NCBI GenBank assembly: GCA_946902985.2
Contig: OX336388.2
Location: 1,216,602,609 to 1,216,666,608, forward strand
Length of the DNA stretch: 64,000 bases
Direction: 5' to 3'
DNA from: Meconema thalassinum
Lineage: Eukaryota; Arthropoda; Insecta; Orthoptera; Tettigoniidae
A program made the position numbers and the translations under genes. How positions within the stretch are numbered: the first letter of the stretch is position 1; the number at the start of each line of letters is the position of its first letter. A model generated the notes under the pieces. It was not told the DNA's origin, did not search any database, and worked only from the letters and a program-made list of their open reading frames with translations. Shown here piece after piece: positions 8,996-18,818 of the stretch.

Positions 8996-11318
8996 TCCTT
9001 TCTCTGAGATTCCTTAGGTACTCCTGACTTTCTCTTTCCCTGTCATCATAATACCTTCTTACATTGTTATTATTCCTCCAACCTTGTTGCTGTTGTTGCT
9101 GTCTTGAATAATTACTCGTGTTTCTCCAGTTCTGATATCCCCGATATCCATAATTATTCGTAGGGTTATTTCGATTATAATATCCCTCTCTACGATAATC
9201 ATTGTTCCTGGTGTAATAGTTATTCCTCCATCTTTGATTTTCATATGGCCTTCCTTCTCTCGGTCTCTGATAATCTGGTCGAAATCGGTTCTGCCCATAT
9301 ATCCTGGATCTCGTTGGACCTACTTCATTTTTGTTCTCCTCTGTTTGCTGCATTTGATCGATGTGAATGGTGTGTATTTCTCTCGGTTCCCGGTTTCTAC
9401 TTCTCTGGTTTTGATTTCCAGTTGAGTTGGTGGATACATTAGACGTGTGATCCAGTCTTCTCAAAATTTCCGCCATTCCTTCTAGAGTTTTCACGTTTAC
9501 CGAGATGAGGTGTCTCCTAACTTCTGTTGGTAGCTGACATGAAATAGCGTGAACCAAGTCTTCTTCCGCCAAAGGGGGTTGCAAATACTGCAAGCGTGCT
9601 AATTGTTTCGTGAAGAAACTTGCGTATTTCGTAGGACTGGAATATGCATACTTCTTAGAATAAATTTCCGCTCGTATATCCTGTTGAAGTTCCTTGCTCC
9701 AAAATCGTTTTTGTAGAGCTATTGCGAATTCTTCAAATGTCTGATATGTGTATCTGAAAGCTCTGTGCCATACTAATGCTTCTGAATCTAAGTATTTTTC
9801 CACGACTCTCATATGTCTTTCACGAGGTATCCTATTGTCTTCTAAATACGACCTCATGTCTCTCAGAAATTCTACTGCAGTAATATTGCATACTCCGCTG
9901 AATTTGTTCGGTTTCTCATCGTTATTCTTTATTACGACGATGTTGGCATTTGATCTAGTTTGGTAAGGTTCAAAATTTCCTCCAAATTCCCCTATTTCAG
10001 TGTGAAATGGCTCTTGACTGAAGTTAAAATTGGACTTCGGAATTTGCTGTTGACTAATCTCGCTTTCCTTATCCTCTTCTATCCTGTCTGTCCTAGCCTC
10101 TAATCTTCTTATTTCTTCTTTTAATTTGTCATCTCTTGCTTGAAAAAATCTCGTCAAGTCCTTTCTGATGTCCTCCCTGACTTCGGTTCTTAACGTTGAT
10201 GAAAATGTAGCATCTCCTATCATAAGTGACCTTAATTGCTGTTCAATTTCTCTGATATCCTCATCCTGCGTTGATTGAATTTTCGCTAGTTCTATGCTTA
10301 TCCCATCGACCGTACATTTAATTTTGTCAAATTCATTTGAGTTAGTTAAATCTGTTTTATTAACAATCTCTGTCAGCGTGGCTACGTTATTAATTTGTAA
10401 TGTATCTATCCGCTTAGATAGATCTTCCCGTACCTTGCTAACATTAATATTGGAACATAACTCTATAGCTTTAATGTCATTTGCTAATTTGTGATGTATC
10501 TCTGATATGATTTGAGTTGTGACGGTTACGACCTCCTCCTTCATGTCCGTAACTGCCTTTACAATGGAAGCATTTATATCTACATTTATACCCTCTTCAA
10601 TCAGTTTACATTGACATTCCAATTTGACCTGTAATTCACCAACAGTGCCATTTAGATTGTCAAGTTGCTCCTTGAGTTTCTTCTGGGCCCCTGAAATGTG
10701 TACATGATGAGTGTTATTGTCTTCCTTAATTGAGCTCATGCTAGCCTGTAGTTTCTGTTCTAGTTCTAACACTTTTCCTGCCATGTCCTGTTTGACTTGT
10801 TCAAATGAGGCTTTTAATTCTTCTTGTGCATTACCTGCCCTTTCTAAAATTCTCTGAGCTTTTTCCTGATTTCTCCGAACCTCTAATCTAGCCTGCTCCT
10901 GACTTAACCTGTCCTCCTCACGAGCTTTTTCCTGAGCTAATCGTATCTCTGCTCTTATCCTATTTGCCTCTTCCAAAGCTAACATGGCTTCTTCTCTTTC
11001 CTTCTCTCTAGCTAGTCTATCTTCTTTTCTGGCCTTCTCTAAAGCTAACTTAACTTCTTCCTGTGCTTTTTCCTGATTTTTCCTAGCTTCCTCCTGTGCT
11101 AATGTTATACTAGCCGTAGTAAGTGTTTGAGCAACTGCTAACTCTGCTTTGACTTCTGATTTTACAGTAGCTGCTGATTTCTGTATCTCGGTTTTTAATT
11201 GTTTAATGTTGTTATGTGTTAACTGGTGGAGGGCTTCAAGGTCTTTGGTCAATGTACTTTGACCTTCCTTCATGGTTTCAAGCATCGTTCGAATGAACGT
11301 CATATCATTCGTTGACAT
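8982..11318 (-). CDS. gag: Gypsy Gag with long coiled coil, no zinc knuckle
   Basis: A 778-aa intact structural protein. The first ~430 residues are dominated by charged heptad-like sequence (for example LAREKEREEAMLALEEANRI), predicting a very long coiled coil. A gag core follows in roughly residues 460-640, recognisable from FSGVCNITAVEFLRDM, ALVWHRAF, FEEFAIALQKRFW and LQPPLAEEDLVHAISCQLP. The C-terminus is rich in N, R, Y, Q and G (repeated NYY, RNN, YRG, Q6) and has no CCHC zinc knuckle, so RNA binding is presumably by the Arg/Asn-rich tail. The start at 11318 is the first ATG after the ~500-nt leader. The ORF ends in NARD-stop, overlapping the pol ATG. Confidence 0.93.
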   Translation of the reverse strand: MSTNDMTFIRTMLETMKEGQSTLTKDLEALHQLTHNNIKQLKTEIQKSAATVKSEVKAELAVAQTLTTASITLAQEEARKNQEKAQEEVKLALEKARKEDRLAREKEREEAMLALEEANRIRAEIRLAQEKAREEDRLSQEQARLEVRRNQEKAQRILERAGNAQEELKASFEQVKQDMAGKVLELEQKLQASMSSIKEDNNTHHVHISGAQKKLKEQLDNLNGTVGELQVKLECQCKLIEEGINVDINASIVKAVTDMKEEVVTVTTQIISEIHHKLANDIKAIELCSNINVSKVREDLSKRIDTLQINNVATLTEIVNKTDLTNSNEFDKIKCTVDGISIELAKIQSTQDEDIREIEQQLRSLMIGDATFSSTLRTEVREDIRKDLTRFFQARDDKLKEEIRRLEARTDRIEEDKESEISQQQIPKSNFNFSQEPFHTEIGEFGGNFEPYQTRSNANIVVIKNNDEKPNKFSGVCNITAVEFLRDMRSYLEDNRIPRERHMRVVEKYLDSEALVWHRAFRYTYQTFEEFAIALQKRFWSKELQQDIRAEIYSKKYAYSSPTKYASFFTKQLARLQYLQPPLAEEDLVHAISCQLPTEVRRHLISVNVKTLEGMAEILRRLDHTSNVSTNSTGNQNQRSRNREPREIHTIHIDQMQQTEENKNEVGPTRSRIYGQNRFRPDYQRPREGRPYENQRWRNNYYTRNNDYRREGYYNRNNPTNNYGYRGYQNWRNTSNYSRQQQQQQGWRNNNNVRRYYDDRERESQEYLRNLRERNARD

Positions 11319-11813
11319 TTCTTCTTTTCTTGAGAATAAGGGAAGTATCGACTACAAAAATTATCAGTGAATATCCAGATTGACCAACACATACATTTTA
11401 TACCAGTAATGGAATATATAGAACATCTTAATCCTACTTACATCTATTTCAATCGCGACTTGTCACGTATACTTGTCCCATTTTACCGAACTGACATCGC
11501 TTCATTTTATCATCTCACTTAACCTATGTTTAACAACATGAATTTACTTTTAAATTTACTATTACATGACAAATGTCGTTAGCTGGTTTACAATTATGCC
11601 TCACAAATATAGTGTACTCCACTAATCTCCTGATGTTGTGTTCATCTCAACAATCATTAAATTTGGGATCGGCATTTTTCTTTTCAAAACTAATATGGCC
11701 TCACTCTCGAGTACTTCCAAACTTCTTCTCTCAAGTGCTCTTTCGAATGCATTTCGAATGCTTTTCGAACGCCCCACGGATGGGTATGCCATTTAAATAT
11801 ATATCTATCTATA
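11319..11813 (-). other. Gypsy 5' leader
   Basis: About 495 bp between the 5' LTR and the gag ATG, AT-rich. Next to the LTR the coding strand reads TATAGATAGATATATATTTA, a simple AT/GATA repeat, where a TGG-starting primer-binding site is expected. TGGCATACCCATCCG begins about 24 nt further in. No match to a tRNA 3' end is evident to me. Confidence 0.5.
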
Positions 11814-14800
11814 TGCGCCCGAAGAAACCCATCAGTACTTATATCCAAAGCCCGAAAAAGGATTGCAGACATGTAAGTTACCCAGCTCACAAGCTTATCA
11901 TGCCTACTAAGTAAAATTGGGAATTCCAGGAACATACAGGATAGATATTATTCGTAAAGAAAACAGTACTACTAGACAAGGTACAAATTTCTACTATTAT
12001 TTACATTTAGAACAACCGAGAAACTCCAATCTCGAGGGGTGATAAGGTCTAATCTATAGTGAGCGCCTGTATCTATACCTCGTAGTACTATTTTCGACGA
12101 TGACGACAATGAAAACGGAATCAGTTTAGGTAAAAGTTGACTAAGTTGCTAAAAAGCACTAGCCGTTTATTAAGCTAATAAAACATATGTAACAACTGAC
12201 TTCCTCCCTTAATATTGTGTCTCCCTGACACTTCAACAAAAATAACTGCAAAGATAAATTTGCACGTGGCATTACTATCGTAAGAAAATGTGAAACGGCG
12301 TGACATTAAGTATTGCCCTATTTTATACAGGTCCGCTTCAACTATGAACCGTAGTTCCATATCTAATCAAATGATTCATGAACTATGTGCATATATACAT
12401 TCTTTTTATGAAATTCAAATTTCACACTCCATAACGTCGAAGATTAAATTTTCTTCCTCCAATAAGTCTTTCATCTACTCCATTTCTCTTAAACATCAAA
12501 TTCAAACAAACATACACCGCAACTATCGTGTTGAAAGTAATAAATACTCGTCATAATCAATTGAACATAAGTGACACACATTTAAGCTAAGCACTGTTCC
12601 TTTTTACCTTTATCTATATATCATGAAATTCTGAAATAAGTGCTGAAATTCTTTACTGAGTTAACAATCTTCTGATCAACGTGAATACTGTAAGTGCACG
12701 GCATTAACCTTCGTTTCCACACTACTCCTCCATAATTATACAACAATTACTTTCTCTCTTAAACACCCTGTACAGAATCTTCCTTTACTACTCTCTCATA
12801 ACTTCACAATTATTGCATTCAATACTAGAAAAATTTAGAGACTCCCCTGCGTCCCTTCGTAAATTTACGTAACTCCTTTACGTTCATATCTCGTTAATCT
12901 GCACGGTAATTCAACTATAAACTTCTACTTCAATACATATACTTCCTTTACTTAACATTTCTCCTCTATAATTGATACAACATCGCCTCGTGCTCGTAAT
13001 TTCATTTCTGTAATAAATCTCTGTACTTTCACCTTTCTAACCACCCTGTGATTTGACTTCGTTAACTTTCCTCTTCACGTGTTTAAATTCAGCTTTACAT
13101 TTTATTACAACTTTTCAAGAAATATCAGTAAATATTCATATTCTTAACAAAAGATATAAGTTTGACTTCATTCCATTAATCTTAGTTTAACAAACTCCTT
13201 TATGTTTTTTAACGCTCTAAATTTCATTAGACATATGTGTTTAAGCTTTTCGTAATACTTTCGTTCATAATAAATTTCTGACACTCGAATCAACATCATG
13301 AGTTGTCGAAATATTCTTTACACTTCGTGACGTTACTTCTTAAGTATACTGTACTTAAATTTGCTCCAATAAATTTCATTTTACTTTAATTACAATCTTA
13401 CTCCTTCTTTACACGTTCTATTCCTTTTAAATAGTTCACTCTACATTCCTTTTTAACGCTCTAAATTTCTTTAATACAATTCCTTTCAATAATTTGCTTT
13501 ATATTCCTTTTTAACGCTCTCAATTCTTTTAATACAATTGGTTCTAAGTTACTCTGAACAATTCCTTTATATTCCTCTCAATTCCTTTATATTCCATCGC
13601 TGCGATAAAACAGATTTAATTAAATTAAATCTAACGCAAGTATGAAAATATTTACACGATTTTACTTTACTATAACCTTAGTGTTAATAGCATCATCATC
13701 ATGCCAAAATTTCGTCCAAGTGACTGAAATTTTCCAAGAAATACGGCAAATAATTCCGTAGAAAAATATGAAAAATCACAATAACAAGATCTACACAAAT
13801 TTAATTACTTTGACAAAATTATACGTTTTAAATAATGCAGTTAAGAAAAATGCTATTGAAATATGTGGTTGAAAAATATGCGGTTGAAAATATGCGGTTG
13901 GTCAATTGGATAATCACACAACTAAACTACAATTCTACATTATAAAAGACAATTTTCTCACTACCTTGTGTTGACTTCTGTACTGCTGAAAATACTTGCA
14001 TCGCTCCTTCCAAACCAAACTTGTCGTGTTCATAGCAATGTCCACAGCTATGAAGACCGGTTTTGTGACAGCACCAGCTGGACTCGCGGTGAATGACCTC
14101 GCCGTGTACAGCTCTGCCAACTCCCGTCTCTCCTTCGCTCCAAGTAGGCCGGCTTCGATTCTCCGTCTCTTCAGAATAGACATCATGGTTTCTTCAGAAT
14201 AGACATCGGTTTTCTTCAGAATAGACATCACGGTGTAATACTGTCGTTTATGCAAGCTTTTCGTATCTCAAGATGTGTTAAAACTCTCGTAGAAAAGTAT
14301 GAGTTTTGCTCGGTGATGTTGCGCTTTGCGTAGATATTTGTAGCGTCTTTCATGCTAGTGAATCTGGAATTCAACTGACATCCTTGTAGTCTTCAACTTC
14401 CCCATGCTTAACTTAGCACATGTTAATATTCATATTCTTGATAATATAATTGAGACCTCCCCGTTGCTGCCTTATAACTTGCATTTTCAATAGAATGTTC
14501 AAATAAGCTTTTATACGTAGAAATACTGAGTAGCTTCTTGTCGAAAAATGTTTCTAGCTATGTGGAACACTTTGCATAAGCACTGCGATATATAGTTGTA
14601 GCTTGCTCCCAAGTTACTGAAATTTCACTCTTCCTTACTTCCAACCTTTGTGAACCGTAGCACTCTTATAAAGATACTCGTTTATGCTCGAGGTCTTGTC
14701 TCGTTCAAATCTCAATTGGAAAGAACTCTCTCGTCCTGCTCTCCGCATTCCTCAAGTTCTCGTCTCACTTCCTCTCCTCCCGTGGTGTGACGTAACTCCT

Positions 14801-15156
14801 ACCACCTCTCCTGACTTCCGTCCGCAGTTCGACCTTCGCCTCTTCCCCTCTCTCATGACGTAACTCTCGCTTCAAGTGGCGTGATCTTTCTCGTAAAGCG
14901 AACCTCCCACTTTCGTATAATGGAATATATTTAAATATGGAATATAATTTAAAAGGAATATATCTTTAAATCATTCCTACTTCCTTGCCTTTTATAAATG
15001 CATAAGATCTATAGTATTTCACTCATTTCCATACAGTTTTTCCAATATTACTCAAATTTTTAATAAATAAAAAATTTTAGCCACTCATTTATTTTCTGGG
15101 GTCTTGGTTCATCTCCCGATCAGTTCTTGAGTAATGACCTTCAATAAATTCTGCGA
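11814..15156 (-). repeat. 5' LTR of the gypsy element
   Basis: Nearly identical to 2174-5501. It starts TGCGCCCG. The other end is degraded (AATTCTGCGATA where the left copy has AATTCTGGCGCA). It contains an AT-rich insertion near 14930-14960 absent from the other LTR. The promoter for gag-pol must lie in this copy, but no single TATA/initiator stands out in such AT-rich sequence. Confidence 0.92.
13935..14255 (-). CDS. 106-aa LTR ORF, second copy (hypothetical)
   Basis: The counterpart of 4305-4625 in the 5' LTR, with about six amino-acid differences, including CLLKRW to SILKRR where the DNA triplication is better preserved, and LNTAR to LYTAR. Since this copy is in the promoter LTR, it could be translated only if transcription starts upstream of it. 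No known domain. Confidence 0.22.
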   Translation of the reverse strand: MHKRQYYTVMSILKKTDVYSEETMMSILKRRRIEAGLLGAKERRELAELYTARSFTASPAGAVTKPVFIAVDIAMNTTSLVWKERCKYFQQYRSQHKVVRKLSFIM

Positions 15157-15776
15157 TATGTAAGCTTTTGGAAGCTGAGTTTAAAAATGTTTGTTATCCA
15201 TAATTCAACCTTTGTGTTACGCTATACAGATCTCACATGGAGTGAGTGAGATTTGAACCGCGGACCAGCGGTGAGAAGCTGGCGTACTACTGCTAATTTA
15301 AATAACAGCGCAACACTATTGTAATGTATGAGTAATTATACTGTTACTACCCTAAAATATTGAAAGCCCTTTTGACAATTGACTGGTAGCAAGATTGATT
15401 ATGTATTAACTTTTATTTTTGTTAAATCAGTATGTTGTGGCAATACAATGGAAGCCATTATATTTGACAACGGCAATAAATTTAGCGTGTCTCCAACCGG
15501 TAATACAATGCGCATTAAATTGCAATAAATTGGTCTTGGTTCTAAAGTCGAATACAATGTCTGAATACAAAGTAGGATGCAATACACTGTATTTTAAAAT
15601 CGTCAACATGTGTGCTTATGAAACATAAAATGTAGGTATATATGATAGTATTACAACCTCTTAACTAGCTCTGAAATTAAATTAAACGTTTGTGGTGAAC
15701 AGTTTTATAATCAAACACTCTTCTTCATGACAGGAGGAGTTAATGAGTGATGAAACTAATGGTAGGTAATAAATAA
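15157..15776. other. Mostly unassigned; SINE-A fragment at about 15216-15290
   Basis: GATCTCACATGGAGTGAGTG then AGATTTGAACCGCGGACC and AGCGGTGAGAAGCTGGCG is a minus-strand piece of the family A SINE also found at 1125-1320 (B-box-like GGTTCAAATCTC). The rest, rich in repeated 'CAATACA' motifs around 15430-15590, shows no gene. Confidence 0.45.
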
Positions 15777-16170
15777 TGATTGTGCGACCTCTGGTGAGGC
15801 CAAGTGCATGTCTTTCTAGTTGACGCCCGTGGGCGACTTGAGCGTTATTATGAGGATGAAGTGATGATGAAGTCGGTACATACACCCAATCCCGGACCGC
15901 AGGAATTAACTCTAGGTGATTACAATCCCTGAATAATGTTTGTGTGGTCTCTGGAGAGGTTGAGTGCAGGTCTTTCTAGTTGATGTCTGCGGACGACCTG
16001 CGCGTTATTATGAAGATGAAGTGATGATGAAGACAACACATACACCCATCCTCGGAGCACCAGGAATTAACCTCAGGAGATTAAAATCCCTGATGGTTTG
16101 GTTGAGAATCGAACCCGGGGACATTTTGGGTCAAAGCCTAGCACGCTAACCATTTAGCTACAGAGCTGGG
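15777..16170 (-). mobile_element. tRNA-derived SINE (family C), body duplicated
   Basis: Read on the minus strand, a tRNA-like head (GTAGCTAAATGGTTAGCGTG as A box, GGGTTCGATTCTC as B box) is followed by a body containing TTAATTCCTG, GGGTGTATGTG and TTCATCATCACTTCATC. The body is present twice, at about 15937-16095 and 15777-15936, with a 160-bp period. The copy is thus dimeric or carries an internal tandem duplication. Confidence 0.7.
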
Positions 16171-16199
16171 CATGATGGGTAATCAACCTCATAAGAGAT

Positions 16200-16390
16200 A
16201 AAACTAATGATGAATGAAACTGGGAAAGGATGCACCCGCGGTTTGTTAGACGTTATCATCCCAGCATTTGCCTGGAGTTGAAAATGGGAAACCGCAGAAA
16301 GCCATTTCAAGGTCAGTTGACGGTGGAGACTCGAACCCAGACATTTACCGAGTCGGCAGAGAGCATAGTACCCATGACCTAATGCTGCGC
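16200..16390 (-). mobile_element. Old SINE fragment
   Basis: Contains a tRNA-like block on the minus strand (GGTTCGAGTCTCCACCGTC as B-box region, with the head near 16350-16390) and a body motif, ATCCCAGCATTTGCCTGGAG, shared with the family D SINE copy near 47985. It is strongly diverged. Confidence 0.4.
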
Positions 16391-16915
16391 TTTAGCGAGT
16401 GTAGCCGCTGCTGTTATTATATTTAATTAATATATATGAACAAGTGTTGAAGAAAGGTACTACTGGCATACAATTTGCAGTTTCTACTAGTACAAGTTAT
16501 TACACGAAGGCTACACCCGGCTAGGTATATAAAACCTTAACACCTATCTAAGTGTTCAAAGCTACTTGACCTCAATTTGACAAACGCTATTAACATTAAC
16601 AGCAATAATGCTAGCCACTTGCAGTCAGACTGCTCTGCTATAGACAGTCTGTGAGTATGCCTGACATTGTATTTGAACAATAGTGTAATAATTAACTTGA
16701 CTACTTATTGTGAGACATGAAAAGACTTAATGTTTTGTTCCAATTACCAATTAAATCACGCAGTGATCTTATTCCAGATCACAACTTGGAGTTGCAAACA
16801 AACTTTTTTCACAACAGCAGTGCCAACTCGCAAATTAATTGAACATGTTTGATGTTCACCAACGTTTCTTTGTACAACTATGTGTATAGCTGTGTGGCTC
16901 AATTATATTGTTCTT
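16391..16915. other. No recognised feature
   Basis: AT-rich sequence with only short chance frames on both strands. Confidence 0.5.
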
Positions 16916-16917
16916 GG

Positions 16918-17095
16918 CTGCTGTTAGGTTTTGAACTGGAGGGTCCTGGGTTAGATTTTTGGGAGGGTTGTGGGGATTGTATTTTCTGGTGATTAATTCC
17001 CCTGGCTTGGGGACAGGGTGTTTGTGTTGTCTTAATTAAAACTATTTAATCCGGTTCTATGGTTAATTGGTTAGCGTTCTAGGCTTTGATTTAAT
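16918..17095 (+). mobile_element. SINE family C fragment
   Basis: Contains GGTCCTGGGTTAGATTTTTGG (degenerate B-box region), GTGATTAATTCCCCTGGCTT and GGACAGGGTGTTTGTGTTGT, the same order of blocks as the 15.8-16.2 kb SINE body. It is followed by another A-box-like GGTTAATTGGTTAGCGTTCT. Confidence 0.5.
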
Positions 17096-17132
17096 TTTTT
17101 AGCTTGGTAACAATTAAACAAAAATATATTAC

Positions 17133-17396
17133 TTACATGAAAATGTCTAGAGACGAATCCCAATTGTTGCATTCTTCTTCATTAGCATGGTTAAAACTCT
17201 CCTGATCAGACATAGCAGCGAATGTAGCAGGTAAAGTAGCAGGTTCTTTTATACTGAATATGGAGGTCATCCAGTTACTGACAAAGCAGACAAACTGGGG
17301 CGTTGCCTCTGATTGTAAGGGTATATAAGCCGTGACATTATTGTTGTTAGCCAGAGAAGTCCACGAGTTTGTAGTATTCACATCGTTTTGCTGCAA
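17133..17396 (-). CDS. Hypothetical 87-aa ORF with splice-donor-like end
   Basis: An 87-aa minus-strand frame starting MQQNDVNTTNSW and ending DIFM. It is rich in N, S, T and A and has no recognisable domain. The stop is part of CATGTAAGTAA, which contains a perfect GTAAGT donor, so this could be a first exon. It lies just before the 207-bp tandem repeats and the polymerase B remnant and could belong to that element, but nothing proves it. It may equally be a chance frame. Confidence 0.18.
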   Translation of the reverse strand: MQQNDVNTTNSWTSLANNNNVTAYIPLQSEATPQFVCFVSNWMTSIFSIKEPATLPATFAAMSDQESFNHANEEECNNWDSSLDIFM

Positions 17397-17479
17397 AGAT
17401 CGTCTATCAGGTAATATTGAACACAGTACTTTTAGTATATCTAACTGTTGATGGTTACACAGTTAACCTTAAAGATTTA

Positions 17480-18298
17480 TCAAGTGGATAATAATAATAT
17501 CAAATGGGTATATATAAAACTATTATTGCAACTAACAGTCATTACCAGGCTTGACGTCAGTCAAAAGAGATATTACCTTATCTCGCTCTATCCGACTGAT
17601 TACTGGGACTAAGCACTGTTACGAGACTCCTCGTCTTAGCAAATAAGTTTTGTCTACACATTTGACGGTTTAGTCTAGAGGTTTGGATGGGGATGCGGGA
17701 CACACTACTCAAGTGGATATATGAAACTATTATTGCAACTAACAGTCATTACCAGGCTTGACGTCAGTCAAAAGAGATATTACCTTATCTCGCTCTATCC
17801 GACTGATTACTGGGACTAAGCACTGTTACGAGACTCCTCGTCTTAGCAAATAAGTTTCGTATACACATTTGACGGTTTAGTATAGAGGTTTGGATGGGGA
17901 TGCGGGACACACTACTCAAGTGAATATATGAAACTATTATTGCAACTAACAGTCATTACCAGGCTTGACGTCAGTCAAAAGAGATATTACCTTATCTCGC
18001 TCTATCCGACTGATTACTGGGACTAAGCACTGTTACGAGACTCCTCGTCTTAGCAAATACGTTTTGTATACACATTTGACGGTTTAGTCTAGAGGTTTGG
18101 ATGGGGATGCAGGACACACTACTCAAGTGGATATATGAAACTATTATTGCAACTAACAGTCATTACCAGGCTTGACGTCAGTCAAATGTGATATTACCTT
18201 ATCTCGCTCTATCCGACTGATTACTGGGACTAAGCACTGTTACAAGACTCCTCGTCTTAGCAAATAAGTTTTGTATACACATTTGATGGTTTAGTCTA
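17480..18298. repeat. Tandem repeat, 207-bp unit, about 3.9 copies
   Basis: The block TATTATTGCAACTAACAGTC starts at 17521, 17728, 17935 and 18142: an exact 207-bp period. Copies are ~97-99% alike, so the array is young. Each unit holds TTGACGTCAGTCAA, a CRE/ATF core inside a short inverted repeat. The first unit starts imperfectly and the last breaks off at GGTTTAGTCTATA, just upstream of the 100-aa ORF. Confidence 0.92.
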
Positions 18299-18402
18299 TA
18301 GATCAGGTTTTGAGTTAATGTGCTAATAAATAGAGGTGGAGGGTACCTGAACCTTTTTTAATAGTTTACCTAAACACTTTATAATTAACTTTCAGAACCA
18401 AT

Positions 18403-18705
18403 ATGTCTGCAATAACAATTGCAAATTCCATTGGCAGAGCAACAGGCCTGGAGACTAAATATTTACAGGACCTGCCAGTTAACGAGTCCTATTTGGTGAC
18501 AGCTGTTCGCAGGGTAAAAACAAAATATGGGGGAAGAATAGTTTGTGAACTAGAAGATATCGCTGTCGTCTTACCTGCGAGGTTCATGGAACTCAACGAC
18601 GAAGCTGTAAATGACCTCAACAAAGGAACCATCTATCTAAAATATTTGGGACTGGAAAATAAAAGATGTTTGGTAGAATTTATTGAAGAAACAAATAAAA
18701 TTTAA
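18403..18705 (+). CDS. 100-aa protein of a PolB element, possible OB-fold ssDNA-binding protein
   Basis: An intact ORF starting MSAITIANSIGRATGLETKY. Its core SYLVTAVRRVKTKYGGRIVC, then strands such as IAVVLPARF, an acidic helix and IYLKYLGL, is the pattern of a small beta-barrel. I associate this type of short ORF with insect polymerase B-containing mobile or viral elements, where it could coat single-stranded DNA during protein-primed replication. This is inference from strand pattern and position; no catalytic motif is present. It sits 113 bp upstream of the broken polymerase ORF on the same strand, after the 207-bp array. The ATG is the first in frame and follows a TTTCAG acceptor-like site. 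Unlike its neighbour it has no frame damage. Confidence 0.5.
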   Translation: MSAITIANSIGRATGLETKYLQDLPVNESYLVTAVRRVKTKYGGRIVCELEDIAVVLPARFMELNDEAVNDLNKGTIYLKYLGLENKRCLVEFIEETNKI

Positions 18706-18818
18706 AATTTGTTAATGTTAAAACAGAATTTGCAGAGACAATAAACTTTTTTTTTCATTCTCTGCAAACTGTTCAGTGATTTGCTGTTCTTGTAGTAAAT
18801 GTAATTACTGTAAGTGTC

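Larger units (their letters stand above)
2174..15156 (-). mobile_element. Complete Ty3/gypsy LTR retrotransposon with ~3.3-kb LTRs
   Basis: A 12,983-bp element: 5' LTR 11814-15156, leader 11319-11813, gag 11318-8982, pol 8995-5591, 3' LTR 2174-5501. Both ORFs are uninterrupted. By eye the LTRs differ at only about 25 positions plus two short indels (roughly 99% identity), which points to a recent insertion. There is no envelope ORF: only 89 bp separate the pol stop from the LTR. LTR ends are the inverted pair TGCGCC...GGCGCA in the left copy, and the outer end of the right copy is degraded. A clear target-site duplication is not visible. The LTRs are far longer than the few hundred bp to about 1 kb common in insect gypsy elements, and they make up half the element. 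Confidence 0.93.

Noticed and set aside
15777..16170. tRNA gene
   Set aside because: A and B boxes are present but no full cloverleaf, and the head continues into a repeated SINE body.
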